This document shows positions 18,171 to 30,721 of a DNA stretch of 62,424 nt, piece by piece. The notes beneath the pieces are model-generated. The model searched no databases. It had not been told where the DNA came from and saw only the letters and a list, made by a program, of their open reading frames with translations. Source of the DNA: Thermoproteota archaeon. GTDB lineage: Archaea > Thermoproteota > Methanomethylicia > Culexarchaeales > Culexarchaeaceae. A program made the position numbers and the translations under genes. The stretch is from contig JAAOZK010000007.1 in NCBI GenBank assembly GCA_011605825.1, forward strand, positions 1 through 62,424, written 5' to 3'. Numbering within the stretch: the stretch's first letter is position 1; each line of letters begins with the position of its first letter.

Positions 18171-18887
18171 ATGAGTAAAAAGGTAGTTATAAGGCTTGGT
18201 GGGCACATATTATTCCGTCAAGGCATAATTGATGTTGGTAAGGTTAAGGAGATAGCTGATGTAATTAAGAGTCTTAATGACAAAGGAGCAATTATAAGAA
18301 TGGTGGTAGGTGGAGGGGATTATGCTAGGGATTACATAAATGCTGCTGAGACTATTGGTGCTTCTGAATTTGAGAAAGATTATTTGGCAATAATGATTAC
18401 GAGGGCAAATGCATTTTTATTTGTAATGGCACTGAGGAACTACGCATATAAAAAAATTCCTCAAACATTAGAGGAAATATTGAGTATAGATAGTTTAACG
18501 GATAAAATTATAGTCTGCGGAGGCCTCATGCCTGGTCAATCCACCGTAAGTGTTGCAACTACTATTGCAGAAGCTATAAAGGCGGATCTCATTATAAATG
18601 TAACTAATGTAGATGGAGTATATACATGTGACCCAAGAACACATCCTGAAGCAAAACTTCTTAAAAAAGTTACAACGCATAAATTGAGGGAAATACTTAG
18701 GGAACAAAGAGTTAAGGCAGGATATTATGAATTAGTGGATATCCATGCAATAAGCATTATTGAAAGATCTAGAATACCCTTAAGAATAGTAAATGGGAGT
18801 GATGTAAACAATATTGCTAGAGCATACATGAATGAAGATGTTGGCACGATCGTAATTCCTGAAAATAACGATACGATGAAAGAGTAA
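18171..18887 (+). CDS. pyrH: Uridylate (UMP) kinase
   Basis: An amino-acid-kinase-fold UMP kinase of 238 residues. The N-terminal strand VVIRLGGH, the GGGDYARDYI glycine-rich loop near residue 47 and the NVTNVDGVYTCDP segment near 143-155 are diagnostic. It phosphorylates UMP to UDP in pyrimidine synthesis; pyrB and pyrI are 29 kb away. The upstream open frame of 21 codons is rejected because of the TATA box. The stop codon is immediately followed by the rRNA operon promoter. Confidence 0.93.
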   Translation: MSKKVVIRLGGHILFRQGIIDVGKVKEIADVIKSLNDKGAIIRMVVGGGDYARDYINAAETIGASEFEKDYLAIMITRANAFLFVMALRNYAYKKIPQTLEEILSIDSLTDKIIVCGGLMPGQSTVSVATTIAEAIKADLIINVTNVDGVYTCDPRTHPEAKLLKKVTTHKLREILREQRVKAGYYELVDIHAISIIERSRIPLRIVNGSDVNNIARAYMNEDVGTIVIPENNDTMKE

Positions 18888-18898
18888 AGTAAATATAC
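18888..18898 (+). promoter_or_regulatory. Candidate rRNA operon promoter (TATA box)
   Basis: AGTAAATATAC lies directly after the pyrH stop and about 27 bases before 18921, where the first strong hairpin of the leader begins. The spacing fits initiation right at the hairpin. A second AT-rich stretch near 18911 is an alternative. Confidence 0.45.
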
Positions 18899-18920
18899 TA
18901 GAAAACCAGTAAAAATATTT

Positions 18921-19003
18921 GGCCCACACTCAAAAGGGCGGCGTCAACTAGACAGGGGATGAAATCCCCTTGGATGAGAAGTTGGCCTCCAAGTGTGGGT
19001 AAA
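18921..19003 (+). ncRNA. Structured rRNA leader hairpin, possible H/ACA-like element
   Basis: A long hairpin at the 5' end of the rRNA transcript. The lower stem CCCACACT pairs with AGTGTGGG, an internal loop of 12 and 5 bases follows, then the upper stem GTCAACT with AGTTGGC, and an apical hairpin GGGGAT-GAA-ATCCCC. The strands between upper stem and apex contain AGA and GATGAGA, which could form a kink-turn. A stem-pocket-stem with a kink-turn and AAA shortly after the stem is the shape of an archaeal H/ACA guide, but I found no convincing target. It could equally be a simple leader structure. Confidence 0.45.
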
Positions 19004-19043
19004 GTTATGTGGACCTAAATCTCATTAATTTAGGTCTGAAGAT

Positions 19044-19069
19044 GGTTCAATCCCCCGTGAGTGCCCCCA
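19044..19069 (+). other. Pre-16S processing stem, 5' arm (bulge-helix-bulge)
   Basis: GGTTCAATCCCC, then CGTG, bulge AGT, then GCCCCCA. It pairs with 20611-20636 to give outer helix, four-base central helix and two three-base AGT bulges, the exact substrate form of the archaeal splicing endonuclease. Confidence 0.9.
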
Positions 19070-19097
19070 TAAAAGTTAAATTGTGAGCGGCCGTACT

Positions 19098-20602
<1,505 letters not shown>

Positions 20603-20610
20603 GTTATAAA

Positions 20611-20636
20611 TGGGGGCCATGAGTGGGGATTGAACC
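20611..20636 (+). other. Pre-16S processing stem, 3' arm (bulge-helix-bulge)
   Basis: TGGGGGC, then CATG, bulge AGT, then GGGGATTGAACC, complementary to 19044-19069. Cleavage in both bulges would release pre-16S. The 143-base spacer between 16S and 23S holds no tRNA. Confidence 0.9.
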
Positions 20637-20703
20637 TGTTAAATATGCAATCTGAAGGGACTTCCCTTCAGATGAAGGGCGAAGGGGTTATACCCTTATG
20701 ATC

Positions 20704-20738
20704 GCCATGCATAGTTGGGAACGTTAATTGGCATATTT
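20704..20738 (+). other. Pre-23S processing stem, 5' arm (bulge-helix-bulge)
   Basis: An 18-base outer strand (20704-20721), central CGTT, bulge AAT (20726-20728) and inner strand TGGCATATTT. It pairs with 23828-23862. The central helix CGTT/AACG is a perfect four base pairs flanked by three-base bulges. Confidence 0.9.
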
Positions 20739-20745
20739 TGCAAGT

Positions 20746-23823
<3,078 letters not shown>

Positions 23824-23827
23824 TGCG

Positions 23828-23862
23828 AAATATGCCAAACGATATTCCCAACTATGCATGGC
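23828..23862 (+). other. Pre-23S processing stem, 3' arm (bulge-helix-bulge)
   Basis: AAATATGCCA, then AACG, bulge ATA (23842-23844), then an 18-base outer strand complementary to 20704-20721. It ends only five bases before the P1 stem of RNase P RNA. Confidence 0.9.
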
Positions 23863-23867
23863 AATGT

Positions 23868-24202
23868 TAGGGGGTGAGTGGTGGAGCAGGCGCCGGGCAA
23901 GGAGTATACTCCTTGCCTGAGGAAGCCCACCCCCATTGTGGCACCGCAACCCCACTTATAGGGGTAGGATGAGAATCCTAGCGTGGCACAGAAACGACAC
24001 CCCTTCCAGCTAGATGAAGATGATGTAGCATAGGCCTTGTAAAAGGCCGAGCAAGCTATTGATGAGGCTGGAAGATTGGTTGCAACGGCCAGCTTGCGGG
24101 GGTAAGGCCAAAAAGGAGCCTATGAGGGCCACATGAGGCTCGGGTAGGCCGCTTAGACAAATCCTGCTAAAACAAAAGGTGGGCTACCACCACACACCCC
24201 TA
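23868..24202 (+). ncRNA. rnpB: RNase P RNA
   Basis: A 335-base catalytic RNA of archaeal type A. P1 is formed by TAGGGGGTGAGTGGTGG at the 5' end and CCACCACACACCCCTA at the 3' end. P2 pairs AGCAGG (23885) with CCTGCT (24163). P3 is a GCAAGGAG-TATA-CTCCTTGC hairpin. P4 pairs GCCCACC in the CR-I segment GAGGAAGCCCACC with GGTGGGC in CR-V. GGCACAGAAACGA, AGGCCAAAAAGGAGCC and CGGGTAGGCCGCTT match other conserved regions. It begins five bases after the 23S processing stem on the same strand with no obvious promoter, so cotranscription with rRNA is likely. The 3' end touches the stop codon of tsr3. Confidence 0.93.
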
Positions 24203-24733
24203 CTTAATTACGTAATGTTGATAGAACTCTTCTTCAACCCTTCTAATTTCAAATTCATCTCTTGCTTTCAGATAAGAATCTATTAACAATTTATTTAGGG
24301 AAAGAAAGGTTTCACCCCATTTAAAAAGAGATAACAATCTTACGGCAAGATCTAACTTCCTTATTATTATTAAAGCAGATGCAAATGCTTCAACACTACT
24401 TAAAATGTATGGTTTCGCATAATTAGTTGGATTAGCAGCAAAAAATAAAGGTAATCTTCTTCCCATACTAATGTTTTTAAATTTGTCCAAAATAGTAGTG
24501 TCTTTCCACGAACAGTCTATGACAACTAAACCCCACTTTTCTACTATCGATCTATCAGTTACGCTTAATACTTTATTTGATAAAGGATTTAAAATTATAG
24601 AAGATTTATTTGCATATTTCAGAGATGGAATGAATTTGACAAAACCATGCTTTTTTAGTTTTATTGAAGTACATTTATGAGGATCGCATTCATGCAAATG
24701 CCAAACGTACAAAGGAGGTAGCTCATTAACCAT
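24200..24733 (-). CDS. tsr3: Tsr3-type 16S rRNA aminocarboxypropyltransferase (DUF367)
   Basis: Tsr3 transfers the acp group from SAM to a conserved small-subunit rRNA nucleotide. The family signatures are present: HLHECDPHKCTSIKL near the N terminus, VVIDCSWK, RRLPLFFAANPTNYAKPYILSSVEA and the C-terminal FKWGETFLSLN. At about 177 residues it is typical. ATG 24733 is about 24 bases downstream of a TTTATATTTT box, so it is preferred over the upstream TTG/ATG. The gene converges on the rRNA/RNase P region and its stop codon coincides with the last RNase P base pairs. Confidence 0.92.
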   Translation of the reverse strand: MVNELPPLYVWHLHECDPHKCTSIKLKKHGFVKFIPSLKYANKSSIILNPLSNKVLSVTDRSIVEKWGLVVIDCSWKDTTILDKFKNISMGRRLPLFFAANPTNYAKPYILSSVEAFASALIIIRKLDLAVRLLSLFKWGETFLSLNKLLIDSYLKARDEFEIRRVEEEFYQHYVIK

Positions 24734-24815
24734 TAAAAAAGACACCATCAAAATATAAAGTTCATTTGCTAAAGCTTAAATTTTAGTTTCGTAATAAATT
24801 AAGAAGGAGAATATT

Positions 24816-25058
24816 ATGAGTATGGCATTCGTACTTATAAATACTGAAATTGGTGCTGAAAGAGAAGTTGCAAAAGAAATTATACAAATTGAGGGGGTAG
24901 AAGAAGCGTATGTAATCTACGGTGTATATGACATTATTGCAAAGGTCAGAGCAGAAAATATAGATAAGCTAAAAGAAATAATAACACTAAAGATAAGGAA
25001 AATGAGTAAAGTACGATCGACGTTGACTATGATCGTTGTTGAAGCAGGGAAAAAATAA
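24816..25058 (+). CDS. Stand-alone Lrp/AsnC ligand-binding (RAM) domain protein
   Basis: An 80-residue protein made only of the ferredoxin-like effector domain of Lrp/AsnC regulators (INTEIGAERE, VYGVYDIIAKVRAENIDKL). It has no helix-turn-helix. Such mini proteins bind amino acids or modulate full-length Lrp partners; the partner is unknown. An AAGGAGA ribosome site lies before the ATG. Confidence 0.88.
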   Translation: MSMAFVLINTEIGAEREVAKEIIQIEGVEEAYVIYGVYDIIAKVRAENIDKLKEIITLKIRKMSKVRSTLTMIVVEAGKK

Positions 25059-25097
25059 AATATTTAGCAAAACACCCTCCACTTTTTAATGTTATTT

Positions 25098-26462
25098 ATG
25101 CACATAAAGATACATATAGGAATCGATGATACAGATTCACTCAGCGGTGGATGTACAACATATATAGGAGCATTAGTAATTGAAGAACTTTTAAAAAATG
25201 AAAAAGTAAAATTTCTAGATTACCCAAATTTGATAAGGTTAAACCCAAACATACCTTGGAAAACTAGAGGTAACGGAGCCATAGCATTGAGAATAGAGGC
25301 CATACATAATGAAGTAACAAAAATTGAAGAAGAAGTTATCAAAAAAGTTTTAGAAAATGCATACATAGATGAAAATACAGAACCGACAATAGCATTCTTA
25401 AAAGGAGAATTGCCAATTTTTTTAAAAGAATTTGCATATGAGAGTGTAAGAAGAGTGGTAGATATAGATCAAGCAGTAAAAATTGCAGAAAGAAGTAATA
25501 TAAAATTGTTCACACTAAACGATAAGAAAAGAGGCATTATAGGAGCAATAAGCGCAATAGGGTTGACACTTGACAAAGGAGATTACACATTCGAACTCTT
25601 AGCTTATAGGAGGAAAGAGAATTATGGGAAAAAGAGGGAAATAGATGAAAAAAGCGTATATGAAATGGATAAGTTAACATCACCCTATACATTTAACAAT
25701 ATAGATTACGAGAAAAATAGAATATTAATTACTCCAAGAGGACCTGATCCAGTATTATTTGGAATAAGAGGGGAGAACCCAGAAATTCTGCTGACTGCAT
25801 TCCAAAAAATAAAAGTATATGAGCCTATAGAGAGATGGGTGATTTATAAAACAAACCAAGGCACAGATATGCACTACAGGGGTATAAAAAGAATTAAAGA
25901 ATTAAAGTGCTATGACGCTGTAAAGCTGCTAGGCAAAATCTCTATCCCACCAAAAATAATAAAAGGAGGCCACTTAATACTAGCCATAACAGATGAATGT
26001 AACGACGCTATTGAATGCGCAATTTATGAACCTACAAAACGACTTAAAAAAATAGCTATGCAACTACAATGTGGGGATGTAATAAAAGTCTACGGAGTTG
26101 TAAAAGAGCACAACAATACTTTAACAATAAATGTGGAAAAACTATATGTAAAAAAATTGGAGAAAATCATTAGGAAAAGAAATCCAAAATGCCCCGTATG
26201 TGGAGCAACTATGAAGAGTGAAGGAAAAAACAAAGGATTCGAATGTGAGAAATGCAAGTATAAGGCTAATATAAATTTAAGAAAGGAAGAAGAAGTTATT
26301 TTGAGAAACATTTATGAAGGAATCTATCTACCGCCACCACGATCACATAGACATTTAACAAAACCATTAATAAGATACATGAATGAAAGAGTAAATGATT
26401 CGCAGCAAAAAATGATAAAAAATTGGTATTGGAGCGAAACTCTTCACGCTAACATTAATTAA
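25098..26462 (+). CDS. tiaS: tRNA(Ile2) 2-agmatinylcytidine synthetase
   Basis: TiaS attaches agmatine to C34 of the CAT-anticodon tRNA-Ile so that it reads AUA. The N terminus has the family motif GIDDTDS at residues 8-14 and GGCTTY; an OB-fold region (GDVIKVYGVV) and a zinc ribbon (CPVC, CEKC) near residues 365-390 follow. The length, 454 residues, is typical. The frame opens at ATG 25089, three codons earlier; both starts are compatible with a TATA-like AAATATTTA about 30 bases upstream. A hairpin follows the stop. Confidence 0.94.
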   Translation: MHIKIHIGIDDTDSLSGGCTTYIGALVIEELLKNEKVKFLDYPNLIRLNPNIPWKTRGNGAIALRIEAIHNEVTKIEEEVIKKVLENAYIDENTEPTIAFLKGELPIFLKEFAYESVRRVVDIDQAVKIAERSNIKLFTLNDKKRGIIGAISAIGLTLDKGDYTFELLAYRRKENYGKKREIDEKSVYEMDKLTSPYTFNNIDYEKNRILITPRGPDPVLFGIRGENPEILLTAFQKIKVYEPIERWVIYKTNQGTDMHYRGIKRIKELKCYDAVKLLGKISIPPKIIKGGHLILAITDECNDAIECAIYEPTKRLKKIAMQLQCGDVIKVYGVVKEHNNTLTINVEKLYVKKLEKIIRKRNPKCPVCGATMKSEGKNKGFECEKCKYKANINLRKEEEVILRNIYEGIYLPPPRSHRHLTKPLIRYMNERVNDSQQKMIKNWYWSETLHANIN

Positions 26463-26466
26463 AAAA

Positions 26467-26490
26467 GGGCAATAGTAAAACTTATTGCCC
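26467..26490 (+). terminator. Hairpin after tiaS
   Basis: GGGCAATA and TATTGCCC form a perfect eight-base-pair stem with an eight-base loop, starting four bases after the tiaS stop. It could end or protect the transcript; no long T run follows. Confidence 0.45.
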
Positions 26491-26520
26491 AGAAAAGCAA
26501 CATTAGAAAAATAGATTAAA

Positions 26521-26595
26521 AGCGGGGTGGGCTAGCCAGGTTATGCCGCGGGGCTCATAACCCCGAGGTCGGTGGTTCAAATCCACCCCCCGCTA
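26521..26595 (+). tRNA. Initiator tRNA-Met(CAT)
   Basis: A complete cloverleaf: acceptor AGCGGGG/CCCCGCT with the initiator A1-T72 pair, GGGG-C anticodon stem rich in G-C next to loop CTCATAA, T loop TTCAAAT and encoded CCA (26596-26598). The A1-T72 pair and GGG/CCC stem identify the initiator species. No intron. Confidence 0.95.
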
Positions 26596-26598
26596 CCA

Positions 26599-27580
26599 AA
26601 GTATATATACAATGCAAAATCGTATTGAAGCAGAACCTCCTCATCAAAATTATTCAATTTAACATGAGCTAAATCTATGGCCCTTACAATTAGACATGAT
26701 CATTCATCCCCAATTTTTGATCTTAAAAAACTTTCCATAGGCCCAATCCTCGAGTTTGAATACATTAAAATTTGATTAAAGTGTTTTAATACTTTCCAGC
26801 TCTAAGCAAAATCAGTACAAGAGGGGCAAGCTTCTCTAAAACGGAATTCTTACACTATACATAGTCGCAATTTAAGATTAATCTAATATTTTTCAAAATA
26901 TACCTGTTAGTGCCTAAGTAAGATTAACTTATTGTGATGTAACTACTGGAATAGATCATACCAACATACGATCTACGCCTATACCTACAATACTTCTGGT
27001 TAATACCTACGAAAGAAAGCAAGTTACACGGACTTGATCGTGCATTTTTAGTATGGTAAAATGAAAAATATTCTATGATATATATTTTGAAGCAAAATTT
27101 GATAACATACTTAGCTTTGATCATAGCTTATTTTTCAGGACCTAGCTTTACAAAGTAAAATCTGAATCTACTTAAAGTTTAGAGCAGTCAAATACATGTA
27201 ATCGCAAACATAAGGTTCAGGTCCTGCTTTGAATACATGAGCAATTCGTCTCCCTCTTTTTCACACTACTGAAAGCCATATTCAATATAGTTTTGAGCAT
27301 ATCAGGAGTATTAAAAATGCTTACCGGAATCCCCTTTACTCAGGTCCTCTTTGCTCTAGGAGCGGTCCCCCTCTTTTTCCACTGGAAATAAAAGTTAATA
27401 TTCTTGAAAATGTTGTAAGCCTGATGTTTCTTTCGAATATTTTTGACTAAAATGTCTAACATTCTTTATAAAAAGCATTATATATTGATTAACTCTTTTA
27501 ACTAATAGAGTATTCATCTAATGTATAAAACCAAAAGTAATTAATCAGAGTATTCTCCAATAGAAATTAAGGGGTGCCCC
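26599..27580 (+). other. ORF-free gap of about 0.98 kb
   Basis: No convincing gene on either strand. The stretch is AT-rich, with repeated short strings such as CAGGTCCT (27217 and 27340) and a hydrophobic stop-to-stop frame at 27238-27391 that has no start codon. I see no tRNA, terminator series or CRISPR repeat. It may be degraded sequence or an unrecognised RNA or regulatory region. Confidence 0.6.
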
Positions 27581-27886
27581 TTGTCGTATATTGATATTGA
27601 AAGAGCACAAAAACTGGCGCAATTTGTTCCATTAAATGAAAGAGTAAAATTACTCAACTTAGTTATCGATGCTTGTGGTGGTAATATTTCAAAAGCTGCA
27701 AAAGAAATTGGAATAACCCGTGCTCAAATATATCGGTATATAGGAAGAACTGAAAGAAAGGACCTGCCATCTGATGAAATATTTGCAAGAATCATAGTAG
27801 CTGCATATCGCCTTAGACCGTTGCAAACGCAAGAATTCTTCAGATTCATATTAAAGCAGGTTAGGGATCTATTTTCAAGAATTTGA
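27581..27886 (+). CDS. Small helix-turn-helix protein
   Basis: A 101-residue protein with a Fis/homeodomain-like helix-turn-helix in the centre (GGNISKAAKEIGITRAQIYRYIG, residues about 33-55) and an amphipathic helical C terminus. It probably binds DNA; the target is unknown. The start is a TTG preceded by GGGGTG. It is followed 26 bases later by tatD on the same strand and preceded by a long gap, so the gap may hold its control region. Confidence 0.7.
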   Translation: MSYIDIERAQKLAQFVPLNERVKLLNLVIDACGGNISKAAKEIGITRAQIYRYIGRTERKDLPSDEIFARIIVAAYRLRPLQTQEFFRFILKQVRDLFSRI

Positions 27887-27912
27887 TGTTCTAATTTCCG
27901 TTGGTGTTAATT

Positions 27913-28674
27913 ATGAGGTTTGTTGATGTGCATTGTCATATCATGGATGAGTGTTTTGATAATGATCGTGAAGAAGTCCTCATGAGGGCAAAGAAGTCCA
28001 ATGTTATTGCCATAATATCTTGTGCTTTTTCAAAAGATGAGGCGATGAAAACTATAAAATTGATGAACTCTCACAAGTATTTCCTCTTCTTAACATGCGG
28101 CTGGGATCCCACAAATTTTGACATTAATACTTTGACAGAATATCAATCTTTTATAGTCAACAATCTTGATGTAGTCATAGGTATAGGTGAAGTAGGTCTA
28201 GATTATTACTATATACGTGATTCCTCATTGAGAAATAAGCAAAAAGAAATTTTTATTTCATGGATAGCCTTTGCTAAAAAGGTTAATTTACCAATCATCG
28301 TTCATTCAAGAAATGCGGGAGATGATGCTATAGAGCTCCTTATAAGTGAAAATGTAAAAAGGGTAATCTTACATGCATTTGATGGTAAAATAAGTTGGGC
28401 TAAAAAAGCTGTAGAAAATGGTTTCTTCTTTTCTATTCCTCCATCAATAGTAAGGTCCTCACAAAAACAGCAACTAGTTAAAAATATTCCATTAGAATCT
28501 ATTATGTTGGAAAGCGATGCACCTGTTCTCTCACCTTATGCTAACCAGAGAAATGAACCTGCCAATTTAATTTACTCAGCGAAAATGATTTCTGAGTTAA
28601 AAAATATAAACATTGAATTAGTTTCTGAGGTCACTACACAAAATGCTCTTTCTTTCTTTAACATACTTTTTTGA
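27913..28674 (+). CDS. TatD-family metal-dependent hydrolase/DNase
   Basis: A 253-residue TIM-barrel amidohydrolase. Metal ligands are visible in DVHCHI (residues 5-10), GEVGLDYY, IIVHSRNA, ILHAFDG and LESDAPVLSP. TatD enzymes are Mg-dependent exo-deoxyribonucleases involved in DNA repair or quality control; archaeal substrates are not certain. The frame begins at TTG 27901, but ATG 27913 puts the start directly before the first strand, as usual. A long inverted repeat begins at its stop codon. Confidence 0.9.
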   Translation: MRFVDVHCHIMDECFDNDREEVLMRAKKSNVIAIISCAFSKDEAMKTIKLMNSHKYFLFLTCGWDPTNFDINTLTEYQSFIVNNLDVVIGIGEVGLDYYYIRDSSLRNKQKEIFISWIAFAKKVNLPIIVHSRNAGDDAIELLISENVKRVILHAFDGKISWAKKAVENGFFFSIPPSIVRSSQKQQLVKNIPLESIMLESDAPVLSPYANQRNEPANLIYSAKMISELKNINIELVSEVTTQNALSFFNILF

Positions 28675-28706
28675 TGGTTTATGGTTCCATATGGAATCAT
28701 AGACCA
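28674..28706 (+). repeat. Palindrome after tatD (variant of the TTCC-TATA-GGAA family)
   Basis: ATGGTTTATGGTTCCAT and ATGGAATCATAGACCAT form an imperfect 33-base inverted repeat beginning at the tatD stop. The core TATGGTTCC...GGAATCATA resembles the copies at 32869, 33952 and 37533 but has ATAT rather than TATA in the middle. Confidence 0.6.
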
Positions 28707-29402
28707 TGATAAAATTCATGATGGCATTTCACCATTCGTTTCAATTCTCTCATTAGATTCATAGTGCCATATGGATACATTTACTTATCAAATAAGCTTT
28801 AATGTAGTAGTTTATGTTCTATACATGATGAACTATGATTGTAATGTTCACAAATGCTTCAATTTCAATATATAAATCTTTCTATCATAAGCATCATGAA
28901 ATAAAGCTTTCATAATGAAGTTAATGTTAACTGACATCATCACCGAAAACATTTTTTGATTTTATAGATCTAGGTTACAACATTTGCTTTAATCAAATCA
29001 GTTTGCTAATAGTTCACTGTTTAGTCAAGGTTATTTGCTGCCCACTTTACTTAGGATTTAATGATAATATTTCCCTCAATTTCATTCTATATGCTCTTTC
29101 ATCTTTTTGAATATTTCTAATAATTAGATGCCAACAGTCGAACCCCATAATTTCCAATGGAATTTTGGAAAAAGGGAAAAAAATACTATTTAAACTCTAT
29201 TTGGTTTTCTGGGGAAACTTCATATTGATTTTTTTGGCAAGAATTCCTCGTTTTTTAAAAACATGGTTATAATTATCTTTTAATCATATTTATACTGACG
29301 TAAACACTGATTGCAAAAAAAGTAACTTTTATATTTTTCTTACTTCCATATATTACTGTTTCCTTACTTCTATTAGCTCAGCCTGTTTGGAGGTGCATAG
29401 TA
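28707..29402 (+). other. Gap of about 0.7 kb with at most one small ORF
   Basis: AT-rich sequence without a recognisable gene except a possible 36-codon frame on the minus strand (29047-29157). A CCATATGGA string at 28762 echoes the palindrome just upstream. No tRNA or clear guide RNA is seen. Confidence 0.6.
29047..29157 (-). CDS. Possible 36-residue small protein
   Basis: A TTG-initiated frame (ATG three codons later) encoding a charged helical peptide (WHLIIRNIQKDERAYRMKL). A TTTAAATA box lies about 30 bases upstream, the spacing of leaderless archaeal promoters. There is no similarity I recognise and the length makes chance likely. Confidence 0.25.
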   Translation of the reverse strand: MEIMGFDCWHLIIRNIQKDERAYRMKLREILSLNPK

Positions 29403-29834
29403 TTGGTGCATAGTTCAAAGAAAGGAGGGAAATGGTTATTGCAGTATACGTCTCCTGATGGTAATAAAATCACGATCTCTATTGAAGGATCCTTCAACGT
29501 TGAGAAAATAAAGCAATTGGTTGAATTGGTTGAATTAACAGGGCTTCCTAGTGATAATTATTCCCAAAATGAAATCACAGATATGAACATATCACATAAA
29601 AGGAATAGTATCAAAGAGTCGCTAATACTATTGTTGGAAAAGGAGTTTAAAGATCGTTGGTTTACTACGAAGGATGTTGTTGATGCATATTATAAGTATT
29701 ATGGGGAACGATTACCTTTGAATACTATTTCATCTTACTTATCAAGATTAAATCGCTCAGGAATTTTATCATGCAAAGGGTCTAGAATAAACCGTATGTA
29801 CCGCATTTCTCTTGAAGCTTTAAATTCTATGTGA
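29403..29834 (+). CDS. Uncharacterised protein with C-terminal winged helix
   Basis: A 143-residue protein not recognised by family. Residues about 8-50 look like a small beta-rich domain (WLLQYTSPDGNKITISIEG). Residues about 75-140 resemble a winged helix: a helix pair around WFTTKDVVDAYYKYYG and LNTISSYLSRLNRSGIL followed by a short wing. It probably binds DNA. Start TTG (or GTG, one codon later) sits seven bases after GGAGGTG. It converges on another winged-helix gene 22 bases away. Confidence 0.6.
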   Translation: MVHSSKKGGKWLLQYTSPDGNKITISIEGSFNVEKIKQLVELVELTGLPSDNYSQNEITDMNISHKRNSIKESLILLLEKEFKDRWFTTKDVVDAYYKYYGERLPLNTISSYLSRLNRSGILSCKGSRINRMYRISLEALNSM

Positions 29835-29870
29835 TGTGATATGTGATTTAAAATCACTATCTCACATCAT
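29835..29870 (+). terminator. Hairpin between convergent genes
   Basis: GATGTGA...GTGATTT and AAATCAC...TCACATC form a two-part inverted repeat between the stops of two convergent winged-helix genes (the minus-strand stop lies inside). It could act as a terminator for both. The TGTGA half-sites recur at 30.7 and 32.0 kb, so an operator is the alternative. Confidence 0.45.
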
Positions 29871-30465
29871 TATCTACTATAATATACTGTTTTATTTTAT
29901 CAGGGACTATATACTTATATGGCCAACTTTTTTCATCCCTTACCAATATTCCTTCGTCTGCAAGTTTTTTCAAAAGTCTACTTACATGCTCCCTGGTTTT
30001 CCCTATACGTCTAGCTAGTGCTGTTCCTCCTCTAATATCGGGGTTTTTGGCAAGTATGCTTATTATTTGTTTTTCGGTTTCAGTTAAAGTATTTATTTTA
30101 TCCATTATTTCTTCACCAGTTTTTTCTTCTTTTATGGGTGTCGCTATTTTTTTCTCCTTCATTTCTTCAACAGTTTCCTTTGATTTTTCAATTATTGGTT
30201 TTTCAATATAACTCTTTGGGCGTGTGGGCATAACGGGGCCTCTACTCTTTTCCTCGTAAGCACCAATGTAATCACGCAACAAGTCCTCTATCCTGCGCAT
30301 CCTACTAATTACAATGTTTAAATTTTCTTCCAAGTTCTCAAGTCTCTCTTCTAGCATCCTTATCCTTGAAAATTTTCTATTAATCAATTCTAAATAGGCT
30401 ATAATTTCCTTATAGGTTTCTTCAATGGTGTTTGCATCTTCTCCTTCTCGATGTTCTTCACTCAT
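29857..30465 (-). CDS. Coiled-coil protein with C-terminal winged-helix DNA-binding domain
   Basis: A 202-residue protein. Residues about 10-70 are a predicted coiled coil (ELINRKFSRIRMLEERLENL), residues 75-125 are a charged, Pro/Lys/Glu-rich linker, and residues 130-190 are a MarR/TrmB-like winged helix (TLTETEKQIISILAKNPDIRG, TREHVSRLLKKLADEGIL). It is probably a dimeric regulator. The large ORF-free region upstream with TGTGA/TCACA sites may carry its targets. No specific function is recognised. Confidence 0.65.
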   Translation of the reverse strand: MSEEHREGEDANTIEETYKEIIAYLELINRKFSRIRMLEERLENLEENLNIVISRMRRIEDLLRDYIGAYEEKSRGPVMPTRPKSYIEKPIIEKSKETVEEMKEKKIATPIKEEKTGEEIMDKINTLTETEKQIISILAKNPDIRGGTALARRIGKTREHVSRLLKKLADEGILVRDEKSWPYKYIVPDKIKQYIIVDNDVR

Positions 30466-30680
30466 ATTTACATCTATATGACTTTTATATCACTTCTTAT
30501 TTAAAGCTCTTTTGGATGAAACATTACAGTCATCACAATATGTCTTACTCCGCTTCAATATCCTGGGTAACTAAAAATAACTATATGTGAATTTTTACTG
30601 GATCTCCCTCATAAATCATCATCTACCAGTACCTCTCCTCTGGTTTAATTAACATAAATTTATGGTCTTCAAATATGATC

Positions 30681-30721
30681 ATCACATAAATGTGATACAA
30701 CAAATGTGACCGTCACTTATT
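30681..30721 (+). promoter_or_regulatory. Tandem TGTGA/TCACA inverted repeats
   Basis: ATCACAT and ATGTGAT flank a two-base spacer (30681-30696), and a second less perfect repeat AAATGTGA...TCACTTATTT follows at once. It lies about 215 bases upstream of the winged-helix gene that ends the gap, so an operator is plausible. Confidence 0.4.

Noticed and set aside
27238-27391. Hydrophobic stop-to-stop frame (plus strand) that looks like a small membrane protein
   Set aside because: There is no ATG, GTG or TTG near its beginning and T-rich DNA easily yields hydrophobic codons; at most a decayed gene tail.
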